DNA of 64,000 bases from Lachnospiraceae bacterium (GTDB lineage: Bacteria > Bacillota > Clostridia > Lachnospirales > Lachnospiraceae). Where the stretch lies: assembly GCA_017396555.1 (NCBI GenBank), contig JAFQLS010000024.1, positions 52,804 to 116,803 on the forward strand, in the 5' to 3' direction. Each line of letters begins with the position of its first letter. The stretch's first letter is position 1. Below, one piece after another: positions 1-9,526 of the stretch. Under the pieces are notes generated by a model. The model saw only the letters and a list, made by a program, of their open reading frames with translations. It had not been told where the DNA came from and did no database searches. The translations under genes were made by a program, and so were the position numbers.

Positions 1-23
1 ATATTTGCAAGGAGGCGAAAGTT

Positions 24-308
24 ATGAGAATTGATGCGTATAATCAAATTAGTCAGGTTTATAAGACTAACAACAAAATGAAAGCTCAGAGTGCTTATAC
101 GGCAAGAGCCAATGACAAAGTTGAAATATCTGATTTTGGCAAGGTTCTCCAAAGCGCGAAGCAGGCAGTTAAAGAAAGCTCTGATGTCAGAGAAGACAGA
201 ATTGCTGAATTAAAGGCAAGAATTGAGAACGGAACATACGAGGTTAGTGGTGAAAGCTTTGCTGATAAGCTGTTAGATGATTATCAGTTAGTAGGAAAGC
301 TTTGGTAA
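24..308 (+). CDS. flgM: Anti-sigma-28 factor FlgM
   Basis: A 94-residue protein with the FlgM layout: a polar, disordered N-terminal half and a C-terminal half (about residues 45-90) that matches the sigma-28 binding helices, including VREDRIAELKARIENGTY. FlgM holds the flagellar sigma factor inactive until it is exported through the finished hook-basal body. The AAGGAGG site lies at a good distance before the ATG. It is the first gene of a flgM-flgN-flgK-flgK-flgL-fliW-csrA run, the usual Firmicutes order. Its promoter lies upstream of the window. Confidence 0.93.
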   Translation: MRIDAYNQISQVYKTNNKMKAQSAYTARANDKVEISDFGKVLQSAKQAVKESSDVREDRIAELKARIENGTYEVSGESFADKLLDDYQLVGKLW

Positions 309-326
309 AGGGAAGGAACATAGAAC

Positions 327-839
327 ATGGCAAGCCTTATAGAAGTATTGATTGATACTTTAAATGCAGAAAATGATGAATATGTTAAGATTCTTAAGAT
401 TTCCCAGGAGAAAACACCGATTCTTGTAAAAGGTGATGTTGAGGCTCTTAGGGAAATTGTGGCTAAGGAACAGGTTCATGTTGACAGAGTTGCCAATCTG
501 GAAAAAAAGAGAGTTGAAGCAGTAAATGATATTGCTACAGTTCTTAACAAGGATGCTGATACTTTGACTGTTAAGGAAATAATTGATTTGTTAAAGGGTC
601 AGGATGAGGTTCAGAACAAACTGATTGAGGCACATGCAAAAATCAAAGCTACGCTTAATGATGTGGTTGCGATTAATGAGATTAATAAGAATCTTATCAG
701 AGAATCATTGGAAATGGTTGAGTTTAATATCAACTTGATTAATAGCTTTAAGAAGGCTCCGGAGGTTAATACCTATACCAAGAATGCATATAATGTAAAT
801 GCTTATACAGAGCCACCAAAATTTGATGCGAAGAACTAG
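327..839 (+). CDS. flgN: Flagellar export chaperone FlgN
   Basis: A 170-residue, mostly helical, charged protein directly between flgM and flgK, as expected for FlgN. The family is a cytoplasmic chaperone that keeps the hook-filament junction proteins FlgK and FlgL export-ready. Sequence identity in the family is low, so the call rests on length, heptad-rich helices (about residues 1-145) and gene order. The tail (residues 150-170) is rich in Asn and Tyr and looks unstructured. The gene starts 18 bases after flgM and stops 17 bases before flgK, so it is in one operon. Confidence 0.85.
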   Translation: MASLIEVLIDTLNAENDEYVKILKISQEKTPILVKGDVEALREIVAKEQVHVDRVANLEKKRVEAVNDIATVLNKDADTLTVKEIIDLLKGQDEVQNKLIEAHAKIKATLNDVVAINEINKNLIRESLEMVEFNINLINSFKKAPEVNTYTKNAYNVNAYTEPPKFDAKN

Positions 840-856
840 GAAAGGTAAGTGGAAAT

Positions 857-2596
857 ATGGCTAAAATGACAAGCTTTTATGTTGGCGTGTCTGGTTTGCA
901 GGCTAGTCAGAATGCTATCAATACAACTGCACATAACTTGTCTAATGTTAATACCACGGGGTATGTAAGACAACAGGCTATATTAGGAGACAGAGATTAC
1001 AGCCTAGTAGGAAGAAAAGCGACAAGTTATATGCAGGTCGGCCTTGGTGTTGATTCTATTGCGACAAGCAGAATAAGAGACATTCTTCTTGATTCCGCAT
1101 ATAGAAGTGAGAATAGCCGAGGTGGTTTTTATGAAGCGCAATACGAAGCTATTACAGAAATAGAAACTATAGTCGGAGAGACTGAAGGTGAACAGTATCA
1201 GAACATCATTGAGAAGCTGTGGAGTGCAATTAATGAAATGTCAAAGACTCCGGATAGTCTTGTGGCACGTTCGGAGCTGGTTATGTATGCGGAAGAATTT
1301 TTGAACCGCTCACAGAATATATATGACACTCTCATAGCATATCAGGATAACCTTGATACTAAGATAACAGAATTAGTGAATGAAGTGAATTCATATGGTG
1401 CAAAGCTTAATGAATTAAATAAATTAATATCTAGTGTAGAAGCTGTTGGCGTGGAAGCGGCGAATGATTTGCGTGATGAAAGAGATGTAGTGCTTGATGA
1501 ATTATCTAAATTAGTCAAGATGTCTTATACTGAGATTGATAACGGAATTGTTACGGTTAAGATAGAAGGTGTTGATTTTGTATCGGAAACATCAGTTTTC
1601 CCAATGGAAACAGCTGAATTAGATGGAGACAGAGGTTCTACCTATTTATCGTGTGTGTGGCCTCATCTTGAAGGAAGGGAAGTGTTTTTCCTTGAAGAAG
1701 AGATATCTACAGCTAATAACAATGATAAAGGGGAACTTAAAGGATATCTGTTGGCAAGAGGTGATTATGTAGCTGATTACACAGATATTCCGCAGACAAA
1801 AGATTATGATTTGACAACGGAAGAAGGAAGAAATCAGTATTATGATGCTGTTGATATATATCACAGAGAAGTTTCGCCATCGTCTGTAATGTCTATGCAG
1901 GCGATGTTAGATACATTGGTTAACGGAATAGTAACTTCGATAAATGATGTTATGGCGCCGAAGGCAGAAGAAAGAGTATCGTTTGTAGGTGCAGATGGAA
2001 CTGTGTATGATAACGTAGAGGTGCTTGATATAAATTGTTCTGTAGGTGCAGATGGAGAGTTGCCACCTGCTGAATTATTTTCAAGATTATATACAGACAG
2101 ATTTGTAGAGGTGCTTGCTGATGATGGAACGACATATTATGTGTATAATGATTTGAATACATTTGGAACTGAGTCATTATATTCGATAAAAAATATGGAA
2201 ATTAATCAGGAAGTAATAAGTGACTATTCAAAATTGCCTTTTACCACCAGAGAAGGCGAGATTGATTTGGAAATGGGACTTAAAATGGTTGAAGCATGGG
2301 GTGAACCATTTGCCAGCTTGAATCCTGATAATCTTACTAAAAAAACATTTAAACAATATTATAATGAAGCAATATATAATATAGGTAACAGAGGAACATT
2401 GAATCAGGCGATTGCAGAAAATCAGGTTATCGCAACTTCGCAGATTAATGCAAAACGAAATGAGATAATGGGTGTTTCTTCCGATGAAGAACTTACTAAT
2501 CTTATCAAGTTCCAAAACGCATACAATGCTTCGTCAAGATATATAAATGTGATTAGTGAAATGCTTGAGCATATAATAATGAGATTAGGAAGCTAA
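857..2596 (+). CDS. flgK: Flagellar hook-associated protein 1 FlgK, first copy
   Basis: A 579-residue hook-filament junction protein. The N-terminus has the flagellar rod/hook signature INTTAHNLSNVNTTGY (about residues 21-36) followed by RQQ, and the C-terminus has the matching helix with NLIKFQNAYNASSRYI, which packs with the N-terminal helix in the D0 domain. Length fits FlgK. An AAAGG site precedes the ATG; a second ATG nine bases downstream is a less likely start. It is followed at once by a second, clearly different flgK, which is unusual. The centre (residues 260-470) is acidic and Tyr-rich and shows little similarity to the second copy. Confidence 0.92.
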   Translation: MAKMTSFYVGVSGLQASQNAINTTAHNLSNVNTTGYVRQQAILGDRDYSLVGRKATSYMQVGLGVDSIATSRIRDILLDSAYRSENSRGGFYEAQYEAITEIETIVGETEGEQYQNIIEKLWSAINEMSKTPDSLVARSELVMYAEEFLNRSQNIYDTLIAYQDNLDTKITELVNEVNSYGAKLNELNKLISSVEAVGVEAANDLRDERDVVLDELSKLVKMSYTEIDNGIVTVKIEGVDFVSETSVFPMETAELDGDRGSTYLSCVWPHLEGREVFFLEEEISTANNNDKGELKGYLLARGDYVADYTDIPQTKDYDLTTEEGRNQYYDAVDIYHREVSPSSVMSMQAMLDTLVNGIVTSINDVMAPKAEERVSFVGADGTVYDNVEVLDINCSVGADGELPPAELFSRLYTDRFVEVLADDGTTYYVYNDLNTFGTESLYSIKNMEINQEVISDYSKLPFTTREGEIDLEMGLKMVEAWGEPFASLNPDNLTKKTFKQYYNEAIYNIGNRGTLNQAIAENQVIATSQINAKRNEIMGVSSDEELTNLIKFQNAYNASSRYINVISEMLEHIIMRLGS

Positions 2597-2623
2597 TGGT
2601 ATAGACAGAAAGGCGGTGTAGCG

Positions 2624-4099
2624 ATGGCTTCAACATTTTTTGGACTAACAATTGGAACATCAGGCTTATTTACAGCTAATGCCGGAATTAATACAACTGC
2701 GCATAATATAGCAAATGAAAACACGGAAGGTTATTCAAGACAGCAGGCTACACAGTCTGCTACAAGTGCTTTAAGGGTATATCAGAGCTATGGTATGGTT
2801 GGCTCGGGTGTAACGGTTGATAAGATTGAACAGGTAAGAGATTTTTATTATGATGTAAAATATTGGAGAAATAATGCGAGTCTTGGTGAACAGTCAATAA
2901 AAAATACATATAATCTTCAAATGGAGGATTATTTTAATGAAATGAAGGTTGAAGGATTTACGGCTGAATACCAGAATTTATTTAATTCATTAACACAGCT
3001 TGAAGGGGATCCTGATAACGTAACTATAAGAGCAGAGGTTCTAAACTATGCTCAGAGTTTGGCAGATTATTTGAATGATATAGATACTAAATTATCACAG
3101 CTCCAACAGGAATGTAATACAGAAGTAAGTAATAAGGTAGACCAGATTAACACCTTGGCTTCTCAGATTGCAGCCCTCACTAAGCAGATTAGTACAGTTG
3201 AATTAACAGGAGCGCCTGCTAATGATTTAAGAGATCAGCGAGCAGTTCTCGTGGATGAACTTTCATTAATTGTTCCGGTAACAGTTAAAGAAGAATTAAA
3301 TGCAAATAACCAGTTGGAATTTACGATTGATGTTAAAGGTTTTAATATTGTAAATAATTTTGATACTCATCAGCTTAAGGTTGTTACAAGAGAAGAACAA
3401 GTAAATGATTCTGATATTGTAGGATTGTATGATATATATTATAATTATGATGAGAGATTAGGAACGGGAACAAGATTTGATGTTCAGGCTATGGGGTTAA
3501 GTGGAGAACTTAGAGGCATACTTGATATCAGAGATGGAGATAACGGAGAGATAATTGATTACAAGGGAATACCACACTATAAGGAAAGACTTGGTTCTTT
3601 TAAAGAAGCATTTATGGAGCTTTTTAATGATGTACATGATGGTGGTTATAATCTGTATGGTGATAAGACGGAAGGTGTAGATTTCTATTATATAGATGGT
3701 GAAGGGAAGCTTATGGTTAATGAAGATTTAGTTCATGATCCAAAGCTTCTTGGTGCATCGGATTCGGTAATTCATGATGGTGTGGGTAATTCGGGAATAG
3801 TTTCAAAATGGATAACATTTCAGGATAAGACAGTGCTTCAAAATGCATCAGCTCAGGAATACCTACAGAGTATAGTATCAGAGCTTGGTGTAACAACGAT
3901 GAAGTCAAGTACATTACTTTCAAATTATTCACATATTGAGAATAGTATTAGTAATCAGAGATTGTCTGTGTCGGGTGTAGATAGTGATGAAGAAGCTATG
4001 AATCTTGTTAAATATCAGGATGCTTACGAGTTAGCTGCTAAGGTTATACAGGTAATGTCAGAAATGTATGAAAAACTTATAAATGAAACAGGAGTATAG
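2624..4099 (+). CDS. flgK: Flagellar hook-associated protein 1 FlgK, second copy
   Basis: A 491-residue FlgK-type protein with the signature INTTAHNIANENTEGYSRQQ near residue 23 and the C-terminal helix MNLVKYQDAYELAAKVI. It also carries the APANDLRDQRAVLVDELS segment that both copies share with FlgK proteins generally. It is about 90 residues shorter than the upstream copy, and the difference lies in the central surface domain. The two genes are 27 bases apart and the end of this one overlaps the longest frame of flgL. The two could form a mixed junction or two sequential rings; that is inference. Confidence 0.9.
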   Translation: MASTFFGLTIGTSGLFTANAGINTTAHNIANENTEGYSRQQATQSATSALRVYQSYGMVGSGVTVDKIEQVRDFYYDVKYWRNNASLGEQSIKNTYNLQMEDYFNEMKVEGFTAEYQNLFNSLTQLEGDPDNVTIRAEVLNYAQSLADYLNDIDTKLSQLQQECNTEVSNKVDQINTLASQIAALTKQISTVELTGAPANDLRDQRAVLVDELSLIVPVTVKEELNANNQLEFTIDVKGFNIVNNFDTHQLKVVTREEQVNDSDIVGLYDIYYNYDERLGTGTRFDVQAMGLSGELRGILDIRDGDNGEIIDYKGIPHYKERLGSFKEAFMELFNDVHDGGYNLYGDKTEGVDFYYIDGEGKLMVNEDLVHDPKLLGASDSVIHDGVGNSGIVSKWITFQDKTVLQNASAQEYLQSIVSELGVTTMKSSTLLSNYSHIENSISNQRLSVSGVDSDEEAMNLVKYQDAYELAAKVIQVMSEMYEKLINETGV

Positions 4100-4115
4100 A
4101 AAGGAGTGCCAATAT

Positions 4116-5603
4116 ATGAGAATAACTAATGGAATGATGATTAGCAATACACTTGCAAATATAAGCAGAAATAAAACAAAAATGGACACCTTAAATACTC
4201 AGTTATCTACAGAAAAGAAGATACAGAGACCGTCAGAGGATCCGATCGTAGCTATCAGAGCATTGAGATTTCGTTCTACTTTATCAGAAATAGATCAGTA
4301 TCTTGAGAGAAATATACCGGATGCGGATGCATGGTTATCTACAGCGGATTCAGCACTTGGAAATATTGTTAAACTCTTTGGCGATATAACAACCTATTGT
4401 AATCAGGCTATAAATGGTTATTATGACAGCGATGATAAGAGAACAATCGTAGAGACGTTAAAGGCGTATAGAAGTCAGATTTTCTCGGATGCAAATACTG
4501 ATTATGCAGGAAGAACAATATTTACGGGTTTTAAGACAGATACAAATTTAACTTATACAAAGGAAATGCCGGAAGAGTCATTTGAGATAACACAGAAATT
4601 AGATAGTACGGTATTTGATAATATAAGAAAAATTAATAATAGTGTTGATATAGAAGGTATCACGGTAACTAATGTTGGCACTTTTGATGTGGCTTCTCTT
4701 GAAGCACCGGGATATACAGATGCTTACAGAGTAAGACTGGCATACGATGGAATAAATCCTGGAAGTACAGGCACAATCGAATACTACAATCTTGATGAAG
4801 ATGGTAATAAGGTTGATGTAAATACCGTAACTGCCATAGAAAAAAGTGTGAACGACGCAGATGCATATCTTCCGGGTGACGATGAGGTTTATTTTATTCC
4901 AGAAACAGGAGAATATATTTTTGGAAAAAATGTTTATTCAGAGGTTGCAGAATATGATGAGTTTGAGGTAACATATAGTAAGACAGGATTTGATGAGGAC
5001 GAATTAAATCCAATTCATTATTTTGATTGTAAGGATTTGAATACTGGGTTAGAATATACATATGATGAACAGATTATTGAGTATGAAGTAAGCTTTAATC
5101 AAACTATAGAAATCAATGTTCAGGGCTCGAAGGTGTTTAATCATGATATGGCAAGGGACTTAGATGACGTTATTAATGCGGCTAACACAGTTTCAGATGT
5201 AGAAAATAAGATTAATCAGCTGACATTTATGCAGGGCAATGTCGAAGAAGGCTCGGATGAGTATAATAATCTCCAGGTTCTTATAGATAATTGTAATAGA
5301 GAGTTGGATTTTGCAAAGGATGAATTGACAGCAAGATTCTCGTCGGCTCTTTCGCTTTATCAGGATCATATGAATACAGTGAGTCTCGCGAGAGCAGATG
5401 TAGGTGCAAGAGAGATAAGACTCCAGCTAACCAGTGATAGATTAAGTAATCAAAGAACTACAGTAAAAGCTCTTAAGAGTACAAATGAAGAGGTTGACGT
5501 AACAGAGATAGCAGTAGAATTTGCAGAAGCAGAAAGTATTTATGATGCATCGCTTGCAGCAGCAGGTAAGGTAGTAAAGAACAAATTAATTGATTTTATA
5601 TAA
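4116..5603 (+). CDS. flgL: Flagellar hook-associated protein 3 FlgL
   Basis: A 495-residue junction protein. The N-terminal RITNGMM and the flagellin-like RPSEDP motif (residues 38-43) identify FlgL, and the C-terminal helix has EIAVEFAEAESIYDASLAAA. An in-frame ATG at 4083 would overlap flgK and has no ribosome site; AAAGGAG stands correctly spaced before the ATG at 4116, and the protein then begins with the family's standard residues. FlgL joins FlgK to the flagellin filament. At 495 residues it is longer than the common 300-residue FlgL; the extra sequence is an acidic middle domain (about residues 150-350). Confidence 0.92.
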   Translation: MRITNGMMISNTLANISRNKTKMDTLNTQLSTEKKIQRPSEDPIVAIRALRFRSTLSEIDQYLERNIPDADAWLSTADSALGNIVKLFGDITTYCNQAINGYYDSDDKRTIVETLKAYRSQIFSDANTDYAGRTIFTGFKTDTNLTYTKEMPEESFEITQKLDSTVFDNIRKINNSVDIEGITVTNVGTFDVASLEAPGYTDAYRVRLAYDGINPGSTGTIEYYNLDEDGNKVDVNTVTAIEKSVNDADAYLPGDDEVYFIPETGEYIFGKNVYSEVAEYDEFEVTYSKTGFDEDELNPIHYFDCKDLNTGLEYTYDEQIIEYEVSFNQTIEINVQGSKVFNHDMARDLDDVINAANTVSDVENKINQLTFMQGNVEEGSDEYNNLQVLIDNCNRELDFAKDELTARFSSALSLYQDHMNTVSLARADVGAREIRLQLTSDRLSNQRTTVKALKSTNEEVDVTEIAVEFAEAESIYDASLAAAGKVVKNKLIDFI

Positions 5604-5633
5604 AAGCTATAGATAGCAGAAAGAAGGGTATAT

Positions 5634-6092
5634 ATGAATATTTATACTAAATTATTCGGAGAGGTAACTGTAGATGTTAATAAGGTAATTAACTTTGATG
5701 CAGGCTTAATCGGATTTGAAAATTGTAAGCAGTATATGCTTATACATGATTCTGAAAAGGAAGAGGGCAAAATTGTATGGTTACAGTCAATTGATGAACC
5801 GGAACTGGCTTTACCGGTTATAGATCCTTTGGTGATAGTACCTGATTATAACCCTACTGTTGAAGATGAATTGTTAAAGCATTTAGGTGAAGGAGAGGAA
5901 ATGCCTCTTGTTCTTACGGTTATAACAGTTCCGCAGGATATTACAAAGATGACGGTTAATCTTAAGGCTCCAATCGTTATTAATCCAACATTGCTTAAGG
6001 GATGTCAGATGATTGTTGAAGACGAAGAATATTTGGTAAGACAACCAATATACGATATGCTTGCAGCAAATAATAGAAAGGATGGTGAATAA
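5634..6092 (+). CDS. fliW: Flagellar assembly factor FliW
   Basis: A 152-residue protein with the FliW pattern: an early FDAGLIGFE motif, an acidic middle, and a late NLKAPIVINP segment. In Bacillus subtilis FliW binds either flagellin or CsrA; when flagellin is exported, freed FliW binds CsrA and lifts repression of flagellin translation. The gene ends one base before csrA starts, so the two are translationally coupled, which agrees with that partnership. A plausible AGAAGGG ribosome site lies before the ATG. Confidence 0.93.
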   Translation: MNIYTKLFGEVTVDVNKVINFDAGLIGFENCKQYMLIHDSEKEEGKIVWLQSIDEPELALPVIDPLVIVPDYNPTVEDELLKHLGEGEEMPLVLTVITVPQDITKMTVNLKAPIVINPTLLKGCQMIVEDEEYLVRQPIYDMLAANNRKDGE

Positions 6093-6093
6093 T

Positions 6094-6312
6094 ATGTTAG
6101 CACTATCCAGAAAAAAAGGCGAAGCAATAATTGTTAACAATAATGTAGAAATCACTGTTATTGAGGTAAAGGGTGATCAGGTTAAACTTGGTATATCAGC
6201 ACCAAAATCAGTACCTATTTATAGAAAAGAAGTCTACGAACAGATTCAGGAAGCTAATAAAGAAGCTATGAATTCAACCGGAGTAGAAGCATTAAAGAAT
6301 TTATTGGGATAA
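6094..6312 (+). CDS. csrA: Carbon storage regulator CsrA
   Basis: A 72-residue RNA-binding translational repressor. It starts MLALSRKKGEAIIV and has the RNA-contacting residues R6 and R44 (in VPIYRKEVYEQI). A longer TTG-started frame runs into fliW but has no support; AGGATGG before 6094 is the ribosome site. CsrA dimers bind GGA motifs in hairpin loops, typically over the ribosome site of the flagellin message. The flagellin leaders in this window carry such hairpins. The last 15 residues extend beyond the compact fold, as in other Firmicutes. Confidence 0.96.
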   Translation: MLALSRKKGEAIIVNNNVEITVIEVKGDQVKLGISAPKSVPIYRKEVYEQIQEANKEAMNSTGVEALKNLLG

Positions 6313-6315
6313 TCT

Positions 6316-6342
6316 TAAGAAAATAAGAGATTGTGCCGATAT
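6316..6342 (+). promoter_or_regulatory. Sigma-D (sigma-28) promoter for flaG-fliD-fliS
   Basis: TAAG at 6316-6319, a 16-base spacer, and CCGATAT at 6336-6342. The -10 element is an exact match to the flagellar sigma consensus; the -35 differs by one base from TAAA. It lies just after csrA and 78 bases before the flaG start, marking a new late-class transcript. Confidence 0.75.
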
Positions 6343-6419
6343 ATATATGAAGAAGTCACAAGGAAGTGCAGTGTACATTATGCCAATGGATGGGCATATG
6401 TAGGAATGGAGGTTTTATT

Positions 6420-6833
6420 ATGGCAATAGAAGGCGTTACATCAACAATATCAACTTATCAGAATACTATAAGTAGACCGGTAGTAACACCTACTGCAAAG
6501 GACATAGTAATAGGAAACAATCCTGGTACAATAGCACAGGAGGTGCTGCCTGTTAAAGAAAACGAACATGCGAGTAATGATGAGGCAGGAAAGGGAAATT
6601 CACAAGGGAATCCTCCTGATGAGAAAGTCAAAAAAGCAGTAGAAGAAATCAACAAGAAACTCGACAACACAGAGTGTGTATGGGGAGTTGATGAAAATAC
6701 CGATAGAATAGTAATAAGAATAGTTGATAAAGAAACAAAAGAAACTGTTAAAGAATTACCACCAGAGAAGACTTTGGAAATGATAGCTAAGGTTTGGGAA
6801 CTGGCAGGTATCATGGTTGATGAAAAACTGTAG
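6420..6833 (+). CDS. flaG: FlaG family flagellar protein
   Basis: A 137-residue protein with a low-complexity N-terminal half and a conserved C-terminal FlaG domain (about residues 70-137) containing VKELPPEKTLEMIAKV. FlaG lies next to fliD in many flagellar loci and influences filament length; its biochemical role is not settled. An upstream in-frame ATG at 6366 lacks a ribosome site, whereas AATGGAGG precedes 6420. The first gene behind a sigma-D promoter, it is followed 16 bases later by fliD. Confidence 0.88.
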   Translation: MAIEGVTSTISTYQNTISRPVVTPTAKDIVIGNNPGTIAQEVLPVKENEHASNDEAGKGNSQGNPPDEKVKKAVEEINKKLDNTECVWGVDENTDRIVIRIVDKETKETVKELPPEKTLEMIAKVWELAGIMVDEKL

Positions 6834-6849
6834 GAAGGAGATGAGGTAG

Positions 6850-9102
6850 ATGGCAATCAGATTATCAGGTTTGGTATCAGGTTTGGATACGGATGCAATT
6901 ATTGAAGAACTTGTATCAGCGTATAGTACAAAAAAAGATTCTTACGTTAAGGCTCAGACAAAGCTTGAGTGGAAACAGGAAGCATGGAAAGACCTCAATA
7001 CTAAGATATATGGCTTCTACAGTAGTTCATTATCAAGCTTAAGATTTAGTAGTGCGTTTAATAAGAAGGTGGCCAGTTCAACTTCTTCAAAGGCTAATGT
7101 TACAGCCGGCTCAGATGCGGTTATTGGAACACAGACACTTGAAGTCAAGCAGCTTGCTAAGAGTGGTTATCTTACAGGTGGTGTGGTAAAGAATGCAAAC
7201 AATCCATCACAGAAATTAAAAGGAAGTTCTAAGCTTAGTGAACTTGGAATAACCGGAGAGAACTCATTTACAATATCAGTAAATGGCAAGGAAACTACAA
7301 TTAATGCCAATGAAGATATGTCGATTAATGAGTTGGTGGTACAGCTTAAGGACGCAGGAGTGTCTGCTAATTTCGATGAAAATAATCAGAGATTTTTTGT
7401 TAGTGCTACAAAGAGCGGCAAGGAAGGCGATTTTACACTTAATGCTGATTCGGCTACAGGTATAGAAGCACTTAAGTCTTTGGGTCTTTATTCTACAACC
7501 GCTAAAGAAATGAGTGTATATCAGTCAAGAGCGAATATGGATGTAGATGCTGAAACAGATGCTAAGTACGAAGCTACTAAAGAGGCTTACACAACTACAG
7601 AGGAACAGGCAAAGATACTTGAAGAACAATTAGAAGCTTTTAATAAGAAGATTAAGGAACTCACTGATAAAAAGGCAAAGAATGACTATAGAGTTGAATA
7701 TGCTAATATGTCGGTAGAAGATAGAACAGCTGAGTACAACAGTGTTAATTCCAGATTAGAAGAATTAAAGGCAAAAAAAGATTCAGAGCTTACAGAAGAA
7801 GAAAAGGCTGAGAAGGCTGAACTTACATCTAAGCTTGAGACAATTGAAGAAGTTGATGGAGCTATAGGAAATGCTACATTAACAGAAGAAGATAAGCAGG
7901 TATATTTAGATAAGTGGCAGGCTGAAGCTGATAAGACCAACGAAGAATTAGCGGAGGTTTCAGAAGAAGCAGCTAAAAATCAGGCAATATTGGACGGAAC
8001 AGCTAATGCAGACGAACTTGGATATTCGGATCTTGATTCTTATGTTGCGTATTGTAATGAGCAGGTAGATGCAAGAAATGCTGAGCTTGAGGCTAATATC
8101 AGGACAGATTTGGAAACACAAAAGGCTACAGCTCAGGAAATGGTATCAGCTTATGAGGTTGTTCAGAATTATGCAACTATAGAAACACCAACAGCAGATA
8201 ACAAGGCAGAGTATGAAGCAGCGCTTGCCAAGCTTGGTATGTCAGCGAATGGTGCTGTTAGAATTGAAGGACAGGATGCGCAGATAACATTAAATGGTGC
8301 GGATTTCACATCTACTACTAACAACTTCACAATTAACGGACTTACAATTCAGGCAACTGCTGTTACAGATGAGGATGAAGTTATTAACATAACAACTGAT
8401 CAGGATATTGATGGAATGTACAATATGATAAAAGATTTTATCACAGAGTACAATACATTGGTAAATGAGATGGATTCTCTTTATAATGCAGCATCAGCTA
8501 AGGGTTATGAACCATTAACAGAAGAAGAAAAGACCGCACTTAGTGAAAAAGAAGTAGATAAATGGGAAGAAAAGATTAGAAAATCACTTCTTAGAAGAGA
8601 CTCTACTTTGGATTCGGTTACAAATGCAATTAAGAATGCGATGTCAAGAAGTTATAGTGTTAACGGAGAGATGCTTAGCTTATCAAGCTTTGGTATTAAG
8701 ACATTGAGTTATTTTACAGCAGGTGATAACGAAAGAGGTGCTTACCATATCGATGGTGATAGCGATGACAAGCATTCATCTGGTAATACAGACAAGCTTC
8801 GCGAAGCTTTGGCAGCAGATCCGGATAAGGTTACGGCATTCTTTAATAAGCTTGCTGAAGGTGTATATACCGAGCTTACTAATAAGATGAAAGCTTCTTC
8901 GGTAAGTAGTGCATATACTGTATATAATGATAAGCAGATGCAAAAAGAATACAACAATTATAAAGAAACAATTAGTGATTGGGAAGACAAGATAGAAGCA
9001 TACGAAGAAAAATACCGTAAGCAATTCAGTGCTATGGAAACAGCTTTATCAAAACTCAATTCACAGCAGTCGGCATTGGGTAATATGCTTGGCGGACTAT
9101 AA
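6850..9102 (+). CDS. fliD: Flagellar filament cap protein FliD (enlarged)
   Basis: A 750-residue hook-associated protein 2. The N-terminus RLSGLVSGLDTDAIIEEL is the classic FliD start, and the C-terminal part (about residues 520-750) has the D0/D1 helices ending in a coiled coil. FliD caps the growing filament and folds exported flagellin. It is well above the usual 450-550 residues. The extra length is a Glu/Lys-rich, Ala-rich helical stretch at about residues 230-470 that predicts as coiled coil. An AAGGAGATGAGG site precedes the ATG. Upstream flaG and downstream fliS fit the canonical order. Confidence 0.93.
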   Translation: MAIRLSGLVSGLDTDAIIEELVSAYSTKKDSYVKAQTKLEWKQEAWKDLNTKIYGFYSSSLSSLRFSSAFNKKVASSTSSKANVTAGSDAVIGTQTLEVKQLAKSGYLTGGVVKNANNPSQKLKGSSKLSELGITGENSFTISVNGKETTINANEDMSINELVVQLKDAGVSANFDENNQRFFVSATKSGKEGDFTLNADSATGIEALKSLGLYSTTAKEMSVYQSRANMDVDAETDAKYEATKEAYTTTEEQAKILEEQLEAFNKKIKELTDKKAKNDYRVEYANMSVEDRTAEYNSVNSRLEELKAKKDSELTEEEKAEKAELTSKLETIEEVDGAIGNATLTEEDKQVYLDKWQAEADKTNEELAEVSEEAAKNQAILDGTANADELGYSDLDSYVAYCNEQVDARNAELEANIRTDLETQKATAQEMVSAYEVVQNYATIETPTADNKAEYEAALAKLGMSANGAVRIEGQDAQITLNGADFTSTTNNFTINGLTIQATAVTDEDEVINITTDQDIDGMYNMIKDFITEYNTLVNEMDSLYNAASAKGYEPLTEEEKTALSEKEVDKWEEKIRKSLLRRDSTLDSVTNAIKNAMSRSYSVNGEMLSLSSFGIKTLSYFTAGDNERGAYHIDGDSDDKHSSGNTDKLREALAADPDKVTAFFNKLAEGVYTELTNKMKASSVSSAYTVYNDKQMQKEYNNYKETISDWEDKIEAYEEKYRKQFSAMETALSKLNSQQSALGNMLGGL

Positions 9103-9134
9103 TAAAATACCATTAACGGAAGTGAGAGACAATT

Positions 9135-9521
9135 ATGGCATATAAGAATCCGTATGATAACTATCTTAAAAGCAAGGTTATGACAGCGTCACCTGCACAA
9201 TTAACATTAATGTTGTATGATGGCGCTATCAAATTTTGCAATATAGCTATGGAAGCTATAGAAAATAAAGAAATAGAGAAAGCTAATACCAATATTCAAA
9301 AGGCGCAGAGAATAATTGAGGAATTTAGATCGACACTTGATTTTAAATATCCGGTTGCGGCTGAATTTGATAAAGTATATGAATACATATATAGACGTAT
9401 GGTGGAGGCTAATCTCAAAAAGGATAAAGAAATTCTTGAAGAAGCCTTGGGTCATATCAGAACTATGAGAGAAACATGGATTGAGGTTATGAGACTTTCT
9501 AAAACTCAAGGGAAGGGATAA
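9135..9521 (+). CDS. fliS: Flagellin export chaperone FliS
   Basis: A 128-residue all-helical protein. The N-terminus has the FliS hallmark ASPAQLTLMLYDGAIKF (about residues 18-34), where the Tyr region caps the flagellin-binding groove. FliS keeps flagellin monomeric in the cytoplasm and delivers it to FlhA. Length and position between fliD and the flagellin genes are canonical. Its stop codon lies six bases before the likely ATG of the next gene. Confidence 0.95.
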   Translation: MAYKNPYDNYLKSKVMTASPAQLTLMLYDGAIKFCNIAMEAIENKEIEKANTNIQKAQRIIEEFRSTLDFKYPVAAEFDKVYEYIYRRMVEANLKKDKEILEEALGHIRTMRETWIEVMRLSKTQGKG

Positions 9522-9526
9522 TGCCT

